Below are positions 1 to 10,300 of a stretch of 64,000 bases of DNA, piece by piece. Below the pieces are notes generated by a model. It saw nothing but the letters and a program-made list of their open reading frames with translations. It searched no databases and was not told the origin of the DNA. The stretch comes from Melitaea cinxia (Eukaryota > Arthropoda > Insecta > Lepidoptera > Nymphalidae). Position numbers and translations under genes: made by a program. The stretch lies in the NCBI RefSeq assembly GCF_905220565.1, contig NC_059418.1, positions 82,001-146,000 of the forward strand. Direction: 5' to 3'. Numbering within the stretch: position 1 is the stretch's first letter; every line of letters starts with the position of its first letter.

Positions 1-188
1 GTTTGACACCAATGTCTTTCTATTTGTTTGTCTGTACGTCGGACGGTCGTTAGATGGATGGATTCCGTTGCGGTTTTTTTACACTAAAGCGGTTTCGAGT
101 TTGAGGCAGTCCTCAGCTATGTTTGGTAAAATTAAATCTAGCAGTCTGAAGAGTATCAGCTTTCCAAAATGACGTAAGGCATTTACAG

Positions 189-312
189 CTATTTATTTAT
201 TTATTTATTTATTTATTTTACACTTTATTGTACACCAAACAAATAAAATAAACAAGCAACATTAACAATTTGAAGAAAAAAAATGTACAAAAGGCGGCCT
301 TATTGCTCTGCC
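189..312 (-). mobile_element. LINE 3' tail fragment (non-LTR)
   Basis: Read on the minus strand this is a GGCGGCC-containing segment followed by an A-rich stretch and an AAATA microsatellite tail, the end of a non-LTR retrotransposon. The same block occurs on the plus strand at 28444-28597 and 40142-40312, where it carries the conserved GCCTGGAAGAGATCGCT motif. No coding part is left. Confidence 0.55.
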
Positions 313-353
313 AGCTTAAAATGTAATTATTATAATTTGCTTAGGAATTTATT

Positions 354-719
354 GAAGTTATACTTCTTTCGACGTTAGGTAAAAATGATGACAGTAAATA
401 TTTACCATTCACGCACACCGTCACAAAAAACCGACATCCTTTTTTTTACCCAGAGGAACCTAACCTAACGGAAGCCTACAGCCCGGGGGAGCTGGAGGGT
501 ATGTCCGAATCACACGGACTAAAACCTCTGGGGTGTTCCTTCAACACGCCTGGGCGGAATCACGGGGACGCAGTTGCACTTTCGCGATACCGCTAGCGAT
601 TGCCTTACAAGCTCGACGCGATTCGTAACTCCCGAGACAATAAAAAAACCGCCATCCTGAAGTTAGCTTGTCAACGAAGAAGAAGTTAGTAACGTGGTAG
701 CCAATGAAGGATAACTTCT
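354..719. mobile_element. MITE with GAAGTTATACTTC-type ends, interrupted
   Basis: Terminal GAAGTTATACTTC faces an inverted GGATAACTTC at the other end. Inside are the motifs ACCGTCAC, CCGACATCC and GAAGTTAGCTTGTCAACGAA. Related copies lie at 1969-2101 and 60791-60955. This copy is split by a retroposed LINE fragment at 441-642. Superfamily not assignable. Confidence 0.55.
441..642 (-). mobile_element. 5'-truncated LINE 3' end inserted in MITE
   Basis: On the minus strand the segment ends in CCTCTGGGTAAAAAAA after a GC-rich 3' UTR, as in lepidopteran R1/Jockey-type LINE ends. It is flanked by a 16-bp target duplication with one mismatch (425-440 and 643-658), so it retroposed into the surrounding MITE. 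Confidence 0.6.
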
Positions 720-797
720 CTCATATTTTTTAAATTTTAAATCTATCATAGTTTTACATGAATTTAGGTAAATATATCTCTCACTCTTACTCACTTC

Positions 798-1017
798 AGC
801 CTAATACAGTCCACTGCTGGACATAGGCCTCCACAAGTTCGCGTTAAAAATGGCGTGACCTCATGTGTGTTGCCCAAAGACCACGCTGGGCAGGCGGGTT
901 GGTGACCGCAGGGCTGGCTTTGTCACACCGAAGACGCTGCTGCCCGTCTTCGGCCTGTGTATTTCAAAGCCAGCAGTTGGATGGTTATCCCGCCATCGGT
1001 CGGCTTTTTAAGTTCCA
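798..1017 (-). mobile_element. SINE-A fragment (RTE-tailed)
   Basis: Minus-strand copy, truncated at its 5' end, of the family that is complete at 41133-41451. It contains the inverted TGCTGGACATAGGCCTCC tail, the CACGCTGGGCAGGCGGGTTG block and the palindromic CCGAAGACGCTGCTGCCCG region. Open frames across it (such as 863-1060) are not genes. Confidence 0.65.
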
Positions 1018-1968
1018 TCACATTAAGGTAAGTATACCTATTAGATACAAAAGACTGTGAAAAGGCTGTTACAAAGGACTACGATACGGTAGCACTTCAC
1101 TTAAGTCAAGCAGCAGCAATTAGCAAGCGATAGCTGAGCAATCGTGCGCGACTCTCGTGTCCACTTCCTCGATTCCTAACAGTTAATAATTTCGCCGTTC
1201 GTGCGAGATCGCGCGATAATGGCGCCGCGCTCGTTTATAAGAATTTAGCTTTTATTTTTATATATTATTTTGTTTATCGTTGGTTTTTATCGATATCAAA
1301 AGAGCATGTTTTATACGAAACTGTTCCACAACACGATTGTAATGGGTTCAGAGATTAAACTATACGAAAAACGCAGATTCACTTGTATTATTATTTGTTC
1401 TTTTGAGGGTGCGAGGAACGAGGTGTGAAGAATCTCGTCCGCCATCGCAAAGACGGATGTTGTGTCTGGCGGGCTACTGCCCCCAACGGTTATTTCTTTT
1501 TTTCGAAATGATTGTTGCTCTTGGCCCTACTGGCCTTTACAACGTCACCGGTGAGAGGGGCCGGGTACTGAAGACACTGGCCGCGAAGGAAGATGTGGGC
1601 CTTTTTTGGAGGGCACGGGGGTGACGTTCGTCATAAGGGTGTCTCCAAGCGAGATCGCACCTCGGCTTAGAACGTCGTCGGGATGGAGGAGGCGCTATGC
1701 GGAGCGCTGCGGCGAGTTGTGGACGGATGCGCCTAAGCGTATCCGAGCCGTCCTAACGCGGGGGACCTCGTCACCCAACGGTTGTTGTCGGGTTTATGTA
1801 TATATATTCAATCACTTTGAAAACTGATAGCGCGATGTAGCATACGTCAGTTTACTCTTATTATGTAGTTAGTATGTTGCGCGATAGATGTCGCCACATT
1901 TCTTGTTTTGTGTGAATAAATTGAAATGAAATAAATATGTGTGTGCGTACTTATGTACGCACGTAGTA
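1018..1968. other. Unassigned region with GC-rich island (1400-1800)
   Basis: No gene recognised. A GC-rich block of about 400 bp (1400-1800) with short plus-strand open frames stands out from AT-rich surroundings. It could be the 5' UTR or gag end of a retroelement or an unrecognised exon. A short GC-rich patch near 1190-1240 (GATAATGGCGCCGCGC) is also unexplained. Confidence 0.3.
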
Positions 1969-2101
1969 AGAAGTTATACGTTGCTAACTTCTTCGTTGAC
2001 TAGCTAACTTCAGGGTGTCAGTTTTTTTCGTAACGGTGTGCGCGCGCATCGTAATAATTTACACTCATAATTTATCCTTAGCGCGCCAAAAGAAGTATAA
2101 C
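1969..2101. mobile_element. MITE, second copy of the GAAGTTATAC family
   Basis: Starts AGAAGTTATACG and ends AAGAAGTATAACT in inverted orientation. The interior GTGTGCGCGCGCAT and GCGCGCCAAAAG motifs are shared with the copy at 60791-60955. Confidence 0.55.
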
Positions 2102-2139
2102 TAAACATTTTTGAATATCATAAATTAATAATATCAAAT

Positions 2140-2240
2140 ATTGACCGCTCCAGCGGGGTTCGAACCCGCGTCTCGGACTGACCGTGTCGGCGCTTTAGCC
2201 AATTAAGCTAAGGAACGATGTACCCGCTGGATCGAAATTT
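2140..2240 (-). repeat. tRNA-derived repeat
   Basis: On the minus strand a degraded cloverleaf can be drawn: acceptor CGTTCCT, D-stem GCTT/AAGC, anticodon loop ACGGTCA, T-arm GCGGG TTCGAAC CCCGC. The A-box (TAGCTTAATTGG) and B-box (GGTTCGAACCC) are well kept. The anticodon stem has a mismatch and the base before the anticodon is C, not U. Copies occur at 15489-15592, 15604-15778 and 36150-36235, so this is a dispersed element rather than a working tRNA gene. It is flanked by inverted TATCA/TGATA motifs. Confidence 0.6.
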
Positions 2241-2713
2241 TTGATATGATGATTTTTATATTCGGTTTAAGCGAACCGTGGCGCCGTCTATAGTGAGCTC
2301 TTTACAGAGACCCGTAACTATTCAAAGTTTCATATTACAATGAAAATCTTTGACAAGAGACGACACCGTACTATTTTGTAATATCTACGATTTTTATTTT
2401 TGTGTTACCCACACATTAGGAATTCTAAACATTTTTGAATATCATATCAAAAATTGACCGCTCCAGCGGGGATCAAACCGTATCGTATAACTTCAAAAAT
2501 GAACTTTTCCTTTAAGACTTTTATTATCAACATTACATGATTTCTCTGATAATAAGCTTGTCGCAAGATTTAGGTACTTGTATTAAGTTAGTTTGAAAAT
2601 AGTAAAATTTAAAACGTTTATCTAGATCAAATTATTGTTTTCCCTTGTTTATCTATATCGGTAACTCGTACTTACATACATTGCAAGTTAAATATATTTT
2701 AATTTATAATAAT

Positions 2714-3110
2714 TGTGTTTGCTCGCAAACGAAAAAGCCGACTTCAATTACATCTATAAGTAATACAACGTAAGTAGACGAAAAATTAGTCAAGTAAATA
2801 CGCGTTATCAAGGATTACTCAGAAAGTTATAATTAAATCTCGATGAAATTTAAATGTGACCACATGATAAACATCGGCTTTCGATTAAATTAAAAATCAT
2901 CAAAATCGGTACACCCAGTAAAAAGTTATGCGGATTTTCGAGTTTCCCTCGATTTCTCTCGAATTCCATCATCAGATCGTCGTTCCTTTATCACGATACT
3001 ACACTTTGGATATCTCCTTTCCAACAAAAAAAAAAAAAGAATTATCAAAATCGGTTCATAAACGACGAAGTTATCCCCGAACATACATAATCGGTAAAAG
3101 TCGGTTAAAA
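2714..3110 (+). repeat. Interspersed repeat 'D', partial copy
   Basis: Begins AATTGTGTTTGCTCGCAAAC, followed by CCGACTTCAATTACATC, and ends in AAGTCGGTTAAAA. Diverged and shortened relative to the fuller copies at 8321-9015, 16808-17516 and 25720-26370. Confidence 0.6.
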
Positions 3111-3498
3111 ATATACATGCATTTCAAAGTATTTGAACAAAAATACCGTAACCTAATGAACCCTAATGGCTAATAAGAAAAGAAATGTTAATATCACTAA
3201 CGACTTAACCCAAGGAAATGATTACATCGTATACTATAATTGTGACCCCCTGCCCCCTGCGGTGGGGGTGGAGGGGGGGTCGCCTGGCCTTTACCGTTTA
3301 TTTATAAGGTACAAGTTTAACTGCCGCAATTAATTACAACAGCGCCACGGCTCTGTGGGGTCACATAATGACTTGTTCTTAGGTACTAAACTATATATGC
3401 TATAATTATTAATATTTTGTCTGTCTGTATATAATGTACCTAGAAGAAAAAACATTTCTACAAAACACGGATTATACTATCAATCATCTATATACATA
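3111..3498. other. No gene seen; G/C-run patch
   Basis: AT-rich noncoding sequence. A short purine/pyrimidine run (about 3245-3290, many C then G tracts) is the only feature that stands out. Confidence 0.4.
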
Positions 3499-3880
3499 TC
3501 TATACATATAATAAAATGGTGGGAAAGTCAAAACTGTACATTTATTTATTATTTAAAGAATACTTGGGGTGTGATCTACAATCGATACCGAAGTGAAAAA
3601 TATAGTTTTTAGAATTTTTGTCTGTTTGTCAGTATGTATGTCCGGGATAAACTCAAAAAGTACTGCATGGATTTGCTTCAAATTTGGCACGAATATTATT
3701 AAGAAGTCGGGTCAACATATAGGCTTCATATTATCACGCTATCACCTACGGGGAACGAGCAGTGAACCTTTATGTCCTCAACGCATTCTGTAACAACGCG
3801 TAATCTAACGACGCATATTTGAATGTTGTTGTTATTATGTTAACAACCATGCTATATAAGCTAGCTTCACACTATAAATA
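3499..3880 (+). mobile_element. Helitron-like non-autonomous element, 3'-truncated
   Basis: Starts TCTATACATATAATAAAATG directly after an A, the typical TC start. The interior matches the two complete minus-strand copies at 7666-8117 and 52298-52745. The CTAG end is missing. Confidence 0.6.
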
Positions 3881-4307
3881 TCACGCAATATAAGTAACTT
3901 AGGCCGATAAACATAATTAAATGAATATAAGTAGTATCAATACAATTTTAAACCAGCGCCATGTAATTTTTTTTTAGCCACATATATTCATTATTTTCTC
4001 CATCTGCTTCAGTCACAACTTATAACTTAATAATTCAGCAGAATCGCCATAAAGTCATTTATTCAAAGCAGGCTAAAAATAAGCACTTTTTGAAGGTCAA
4101 TTTTACAAAAGACAATCTCCCACTGTTACTGCACTTTCTATAGATATGAAATATAAAGAAGAAACGGGTAAATGAATGTTATTATATTTTAAAAGGTATA
4201 ATCGTAGGTATTTTTGGTGCTGTATAGCGTTCACGCAGACGACGTCGCGGGCAGCAGCTAGTACCTAAATAAACCGAAATAAATTACTATTTTTTATTTA
4301 CTTGTTT
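3881..4307. other. Noncoding; Helitron-like 3' end at 4200-4261
   Basis: No gene seen. The segment just before 4261 reads GACGTCGCGGGCAGCAGCTAG followed by T, the usual 3' terminus of the CTAG-ending elements of this genome; its 5' part is lost. Confidence 0.35.
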
Positions 4308-4745
4308 TTTTTTTAACCGACATCCAGAAAGGAGGTTCTCAATTTGATTGTATTTTTTTCTACGTATGTTACGTCAGAACTTTTGACTGTATGGACCGAT
4401 TTCGATGATTCTTTTAAGTCGAAAGGTGGTGCGTGTCACGTGGTCTCATAATTGAGATCTGACAAGTACTTTTTGAGTTCTAATAATGCGTATTTACTTG
4501 ACTATTTTATTTGTCAACCTACGTTGTATTATACCTCATAGCTTTTTACTGGGTGTACCGATTTTGATGATTTTTGTTTCGATCGAAAGCGAGTGCTTGT
4601 CTTGTAGTCTCATCTAAATTAGATTGATATCTAATAGGGGATTTTTGATGAAAATTACTATCTTTGATAACGCGCATTTACTTGTTTAATTTTTCGTCTA
4701 CCTACGTTGTATACCTAGTCTACATAATATTGAAGTTGGTTTTTT
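4308..4745 (-). repeat. Interspersed repeat 'D', diverged copy
   Basis: Minus-strand orientation. Starts TTTTAACCGACATCCAGAAA on the plus strand and ends near TTGAAGTTGGTTTTTTTCC. It shows the family's two homologous internal units, each with the ACCTACGTTGTAT motif. Confidence 0.55.
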
Positions 4746-4857
4746 TCCGTATGCAAGCAGACACATTTATATTTTTATATTATATGGGAAGCCATCACAA
4801 GTTTAACTTTAAATTTTTTTTTATAAAAAATTAAAAGTATAATACCAAAGTTATGTA

Positions 4858-4975
4858 TTTAATCCGCCAACCCGCATTCGAACAGCGTGGTGGATTAAAC
4901 TCTGACCCTTCTCCTACATGGGGAAAGAGGCCTATGCCCAGTAGTGAGATATTATAGGCTGAAGCGATATCACAC
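4858..4975 (+). mobile_element. SINE-B 3' fragment
   Basis: Carries CCGCCAACCCGCATT, the ACATGGGGAAAGAGGCCTAT block and GCCCAGTAGTGAGATATTAT, the 3' half of the tRNA-headed SINE that is complete at 51243-51586. Confidence 0.6.
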
Positions 4976-5003
4976 TCGTATGAAACTTATTACGATTCTT
5001 TAA

Positions 5004-6634
5004 CCCTTTCACGCACATAAGGTTTAGAGAAATTAAACGAAATTGTTTACTAGTCATAACGGTTTATTAAGAGCTAATTAAACATAAAACAATGAAAAAA
5101 ATAATAGTTTATTATTTTTCATGTGTTTTTCAGGCTGGGACATATGTGTCCCAATGTGCGTCAACGGTTGCAAAATGTACCAATTTCACACACGTTTTTC
5201 ATATCGTTATTTCGCAAAAAAAAAATCACTAATATAGTAAAAATTAACGTTTTTATTATATCAACTGAAAATTATAATCTAAAAGAAAAAAATGTTAGTG
5301 GTATTCTGCAAAACAATTTCTTTTAGAAGTAAAATATAAATGTACATTACACGTTGAACATGTATTGTTTGTTCGATTCTCAACATGAAATTTGGCACAT
5401 CGGACACATTTCTGCCTTATATTTGCCTTTACCATAAAGTGAGAAGGCTATTCCCGTTTTGGAGTATGACTTATCCACTTATTTGTGGTTACTGAAGATG
5501 GAAAACTTCTCCGACGAGACGAAAAATCAGCAATTACGGAACGACTTACATCTTGGCGACGTTCTAGGCATGAAAGCAGTGTACCTTTAATTTTCTTTAT
5601 ATAAATATAATATATAAACATGATATCCCATTACGTAGTTCATTCCAAGATAAACCTTGGCCTCAACACTAGAGAGAGTACAAGACCTTCCATTTTGCAA
5701 TGTGTATTGTTCCAATTTAGGTACAATAATGTCGTCTATTAATTGATCGAAATTTGTAACAGCATTGAAAATATTTATAGGAGAGAAATTTGAACTAGTA
5801 AGACTATCCAAAATATTAACTTCGCCATATTTGTAGCCTTCTTGATCATGAAATTGATGCGGTATGTAGGAGTTTTTTCTCCAGTTGAACGAGGGTAAAG
5901 TTTCTGTGCTTTTTCGTGGAATTTCTTGTTACAATTGTCTATATTCTTTATTCTGTATAATTTCGCTAACACCCGGAGGACTGCCTGGTTCAATGTCAAC
6001 GTTGGAAAGACCTTCATCAATGTATTGCGCCAGAAATTGTTGATCTTCTTCGTCCAAAAGAAGTCCATCCTCGTCGCCGCTATTATCAGCTACTAAATAT
6101 TCCAAAATCTCACTGCCTGTTAACGAAAACTCCTTTGTCCTTCGCGTAGACATGTTTTTGAACTACTGAATCAAAATTTACATTGACTTACAAGAATAAT
6201 GACTTAAATATAGTAAATTTAGAGGGTAGTCAAACATATGACAAAAGGCACCGTTGACGCACACTGGGACACCCGTGTCCCTTTTCAATTTTTCGTAAAA
6301 AAAACCATATTTACTAATGAAAACATTAGAAAAACAGATGAAACTTGCAAAATACTAACCAAAGAATAGAATTATTAAAAAAATAGCAACACAAAACTGA
6401 AGAAATATCATAAAAATTAAAATCTAAAACACAACTTCAGCCGACGAAAAACTCACAAATTCGCGCCTATTTATTTCTTTTCTAATCCGTCTTGTTCAGT
6501 GATCTCAGCTAAAATATCGTTAAACGTACTTTTAAATTTATAAATACAAACTTTTAAATTGATTTAAACTAATACGTATCGCAGGAAACTGAAAAAACGT
6601 ACGGGGACAAATGTGTCCCATATGCGTTAAAGGG
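5004..6634 (-). mobile_element. Decayed piggyBac element
   Basis: Both ends are flanked by TTAA (5000-5003 and 6635-6638). The termini are CCCTTTCACGCACATA and, inverted, CCCTTTAACGCATATG. TTAA target duplications with CCC...GGG ends are diagnostic of piggyBac. Subterminal palindromic GGGACA..TGTCCC motifs recur near 5137, 6265 and 6603. The interior holds a broken transposase on the minus strand, and the 1.63-kb total is shorter than a usual full-length element, so internal sequence has been lost. Confidence 0.75.
5390..6153 (-). pseudogene. piggyBac transposase remnant
   Basis: The protein starts MSTRRTKEF at 6153 and continues with an acidic N-terminal region (DEEDQQFLAQYIDEG), as is common before the DDE_Tnp_1_7 domain. 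After one or two frameshifts it continues at 5811-5587 with a segment resembling the start of the catalytic domain (PINIFNAVTNFDQLIDDI, then a VYLGMNYVMGYH helix). The frame then stops. Further down, near 5570-5390, a shifted frame ends in a Cys-X2-Cys-X4-Cys piece (MCPMCQISC), consistent with the cysteine-rich C-terminal region of these transposases. The DDD catalytic core between these parts was not found, so the copy cannot be functional. Family assignment rests on the two matching regions plus the TTAA/CCC ends. Confidence 0.6.
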
Positions 6635-6716
6635 TTAAATCGGCTTTTAATCGGGCTGAAGCGTATAATCATTGCTTGTATTACACATTGCAATGACACA
6701 AAACAAGTTGTCGCCA

Positions 6717-6790
6717 TTTTCGACGCGAACTTGTGGAGGCCTATGTCCAGCAGTGGACTGCGATAGGCTGAAATGAGTAAGTGAGTGAGT
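6717..6790 (+). mobile_element. SINE-A / RTE tail fragment
   Basis: Contains CTTGTGGAGGCCTATGTCCA, GCAGTGGACTGCGATAGGCTG and a GAGTAAGTGAGTG tail. Only the 3' end is present. Confidence 0.6.
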
Positions 6791-6956
6791 GATACATTGC
6801 AATTATAGGCTAAGTCAACACATGTTTGGAAATATGCATTATAAAGAAGAGAAAGAAAAAAAATAGACCTCTTTGATAAGAGAAAACAGTAATCTTTTTA
6901 TTCTATAGAGAATGAAAATTAAAATATAAGCTAGCGTTGAATAAAAATGAACAAAA

Positions 6957-7210
6957 TCCTGTGTGACCTGTACAAAATATGGAGCAGCGCGACTGGGGTA
7001 GTACCTCGACCTTACAGAATATCACAGCTAAATAATACTGCTTTCAAACAGTGTTGTGTTCCTGTTGGTGAGTAAGGTGACCAGAGCTCCTGGGGAATGG
7101 GGGATAGGGACGGCAACGCGCTTGCGATGCTTCTGGTGTTGCAGACGTCTATAGGCTACGGTAATCGCTTACCATCAGATGAGCCGTACGCTTGTTTGCC
7201 GACCTAGTTG
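6957..7210 (+). mobile_element. Short retroposon family 'F'
   Basis: Plus-strand copy of a family of about 265 bp that is complete at 27882-28163, 45152-45433 and 54399-54671. Landmarks: ATGGAGCAGCGCGACTGG, CGACCTTACAGAA, GCTTCTGGTGTTGCAGACG, TACGCTTGTTTGCCGACCTA. Family class (SINE or LINE 3' end) not settled. Confidence 0.6.
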
Positions 7211-7665
7211 TATAGAATAAAAAACTAAGATAATGTTTTTTATTTGGGTTATTAGCTTTTTCATATTGTATTCTAATATTTACACGAATTTCAATCATGA
7301 AACGACAAAATGAAATATTCATTCATTCATTTTGTACAGAAACAACTGTTTCGCATATTATTTATTAATTTATTACTAAGGCGGGCTTAATGGTAAAAGC
7401 GTTCTCTACCAGCCAACTATAGGCCGTATTATCGTAGGTTATTATGTTTTTTACATTCCCGAAGTTTCGGATACTTTACAGCAACCATGGTTACGGGAGG
7501 ACTGCGGTATTATTAGGTAGTATTAGATGTCCTAACGCTACAAAGTTATTTGAAACAGCCCTATGTTACATCAATATTTTAATTACCCCTTTCTACGCAG
7601 AAAGTTATCTGAGTGCTTAATCTGTGGCATGCCATGCTTGGACTTTGATTTAATTATTTTAATAA
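7211..7665. other. No gene seen
   Basis: AT-rich sequence with short frames only (such as 7563-7820, which runs into a Helitron-like end). A segment around 7370-7540 (GCGGGCTTAATGGTAAAAGC) may be another old repeat but has no second copy in this window. Confidence 0.35.
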
Positions 7666-8117
7666 CTAGCGACCCACCCCGGCTTCGCACGGGTGCTATG
7701 CTGATACTAAATATACTAAAGAATGTCTTTATTTGTAGTGTGAAGCTAGCTTATAGCATGGTCATTAACATAATAACAACAACATTCAAATATGCGTCGT
7801 TAGATTACACGTTGTTATAGAATGCGTTGAGGAAATAAAGGTTCACTGCTCGTTCCCCGTAGGTGATAGCGTGATAATATGTAGCCTATATGTTGACCCG
7901 ACTTCTTAATAATATTCGTGCCAAATTTGAAGTAAATCCATGCAGTACTTTTTGAGTTTATCCCGGACGTACATACATACAAACAGACAAACAGAGAAAA
8001 ATTTTAAAAACTATATTTTTGGCTTCGGTATCGATTGTAGATCACACCCCGAGTATTCCTTAAAAAAATATTCAATGTACAGTTTTGACTTTCCTACCAT
8101 TTTATTATATGTATGGA
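7666..8117 (-). mobile_element. Helitron-like non-autonomous element
   Basis: Minus-strand element starting TCCATACATATAATAAAATG (8117) and ending CGGGGTGGGTCGCTAG (7666), with host A before TC and host T after CTAG. TC start, CTAG end, no target duplication and A/T insertion follow the Helitron rule. The homologous copy at 52298-52745 has nearly the same length. No coding sequence. Confidence 0.65.
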
Positions 8118-8320
8118 TAGGATCCTAAGTCGGTGGTAATGGAAAGCCATCTATCTCTCAACTCTATTGAAATATGGGTGTTTTTTAATATAAATAGCCT
8201 CACGGATCATCCTTGGTTGAAATCGGTATTCTTTTGCGATGACCTGTGATTAATTTCGAGCTTTGTCAAGACTAGGTACGTTCCCGATTGCGGACTTTGT
8301 GTTGCGACGGTGTTTTAATA

Positions 8321-9015
8321 ATAATTGTGTTTGCTGGCAAACGAAAAAAACCGACCAATTACATCGACAAGTAATACAACGTAAGTAGATAAAATAATTG
8401 TGTTTTCTCGCAAACGAAAAAAAAACCGACTTCAATTACATCGACAAGTAATACAACGTAGATCGACGAAAAAATTGTCAAGCAACTACGCGTTATCTAA
8501 GATTACTCAAAAAGTAGTTATCAGATCTCGATAAAATTTATATGTGACCACACGATAAACAGCAGCTTTCGATTAAATTAAAAAATATCAAAATCGGTAC
8601 ACGCAGTAAAAAGTTATTACGGATTTTCGAGAGTTTCCCTCGATTTATCTGGGATCCCATCATCAGATCCTGGTTTCCTTATCACGATACCAAACTAGGG
8701 ATATCCCCTTTCCAACAAAAAAAGAATTATTAAAATCGGTACATCCAGTAGAAAGTTATGCGGTATAATACAACGTAGGTCGATGAAAAAAGCGTCAAGT
8801 AAAAACGCATTATTAGATATAACTCGAAAAGTAGTTGTTAGATCTCAAATAAATTTAAATGGGACCAATTGGCACACACCACCTTTCGATTAAAACAAAA
8901 TTTGTCGAAATCGGTCTACCCGGTCAAAAGTTCTGATGTAACATACATAAAAAAAAAAAAAAAAAAAATACAGTCGAATTGAGAACCTCCTCCTTTTTTG
9001 GAAGTCGGTTAAAAA
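8321..9015 (+). repeat. Interspersed repeat 'D', near-complete copy
   Basis: Starts AATTGTGTTTGCTGGCAAAC and ends GGAAGTCGGTTAAAAA. The head is duplicated (8321 and 8391). It contains two related internal units, each beginning near TACAACGTAG.TCGACGAAAA and ending with an AATCGGT.(A/C)ACCC.GT motif, and a poly-A run at 8949-8967. Inverted CCGACTTC and GAAGTCGG lie near the termini. Class unresolved. Confidence 0.6.
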
Positions 9016-9129
9016 ATTAACAAACGCACTAGTCGTCACTGCGATTTTTGAACGCTCCCATCGATTTCTCTGAGATGCCATCATCAGATCGTGGTGTCCT
9101 TATCATGGTGCCATTTTTGGATCCTTTCC

Positions 9130-9240
9130 AATAATAATTGTGTTTGCTCGCAAACGAAAAAAAAACCGACTTCAATTACATCGAAGAGTAATACAACGTA
9201 GATCGACGAAAAAATAGTAATACTTTGTTCGTATTCCATA
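9130..9240 (+). repeat. Repeat 'D' head fragment
   Basis: Only the first 100 bases of the family (AATTGTGTTTGCTCGCAAAC through GTAGATCGACGAAAAAATAG) are present. Confidence 0.55.
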
Positions 9241-9559
9241 TAACGCGACATTATAAAATTGTAGAATTATATAATGTTCTACTGTTATTTCTAACATTTT
9301 GTTAGCGATTGTAGGCAGAAATTTCATAAAAGGCCCGTCGTCGATTCGCGCGAAGCGCTGATATCGCTTATTACGGCGGGTTTTTTAGTTGAAGCGGATT
9401 TAAATTGAATTACGGCTTATGTCTTTTTTATTAAAAATATGTAATGTTCATGTTTTCACACAGCTCCGATGCACGACTGGAGTTTACCCCTTCATATCAA
9501 CTGTCTAAATAGGCACAAAAAAGGCTTACTAGTCTAAGAAATATATTAATACTATATCA

Positions 9560-9725
9560 AATTGTAAATAAATGAATCTAATAACGCCATCTAGCGGAAC
9601 CGAATTGCGTTATTAGAAAACGTCTGAACGCCATCTCTTATAAGGTCATTCGTTCAGTAGATTTTACTGTTCACATTTTTTCATTCCGGGGCCTTAAATG
9701 AAAATCAATTCTTAAGGAGAAAACT
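9560..9725 (+). repeat. Short repeat 'G'
   Basis: Shares ACGCCATCT, TCATTCGTTCAGTAGATTTTA, TTTTTTCATTCCGGGG and GAAAATCAATTCTTAA with 40985-41125 and, more weakly, 56505-56650. No termini recognised. Confidence 0.45.
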
Positions 9726-9945
9726 CCAAAAACAGTCAAGTAAATACGCCATATCAATTATAGCTCAAAAAGTTCGAGTCAAATCTCAATTATATTTAAA
9801 TGGGACCACATGACAAGCACCACCTATCGACTAAAAAAAGAATCATCGATATCGGTCCACCCAGTAAAATAGTAATGAGGTTAATATAACGTTGGTCGAC
9901 GTAAAATAGCCAAGTAAATACCCAATATTAGCGATAACTTAAAAA
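9721..9945 (+). repeat. Repeat 'D' partial copy 5' of Harbinger
   Basis: Carries the family's internal unit (GTCAAGTAAATACGCC, AATGGGACCACATGACAAGC, CGGTCCACCCAGTAAAA). Confidence 0.5.
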
Positions 9946-10095
9946 TTAAAAGCTCAAATATATTTATAACGAATAAACTGCTACTCTCTACTCTAGTGGA
10001 ATATTGTAATTTGATCGATAGTGAACGAAGTAATTTCATTAAATTTTGATAGATGGCGTTGTGGCAAAGTATTGAACATGACCACAGTCGTCTTA

Positions 10096-10262
10096 GCGTT
10101 CCTGCACACGATGCCGTCACCGCGCCGTCGCCGCGCCGACGCCGCGCAATTACACTGTAGATACGAGTCGCGCGAAGCCCGCCACCGCGTCGCCGCCGCG
10201 CCGCCACCGCGCGCGTTCCCCTAACTCCTTGTTTGTTTGATTCATTCCATTACCGGCCGCGT
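10096..10262 (+). repeat. Harbinger left TIR
   Basis: A 167-bp, strongly GC-rich inverted repeat (iterated CCGCGCCGNCGCCG) paired with 12932-13098. By my alignment there are about four mismatches (positions 2-3, and an AA/CC pair near the inner end). The transposase start codon lies 38 bp inside it, so this TIR probably holds the transposase promoter. The high GC gives spurious arginine-rich open frames on both strands. Confidence 0.9.
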
Positions 10263-10300
10263 ACGAACGTGCACGCCGCGAGATCGCACGTGACGCAAAC

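Noticed and set aside
2140..2240. Candidate functional tRNA gene
   Set aside because: A/B boxes are good but the anticodon stem has a mismatch, the base before the anticodon is C, and the sequence is dispersed in several copies.
9881..10224. Arginine-rich open frames on both strands
   Set aside because: They are read from the GC-rich Harbinger TIR; no start context or domain.
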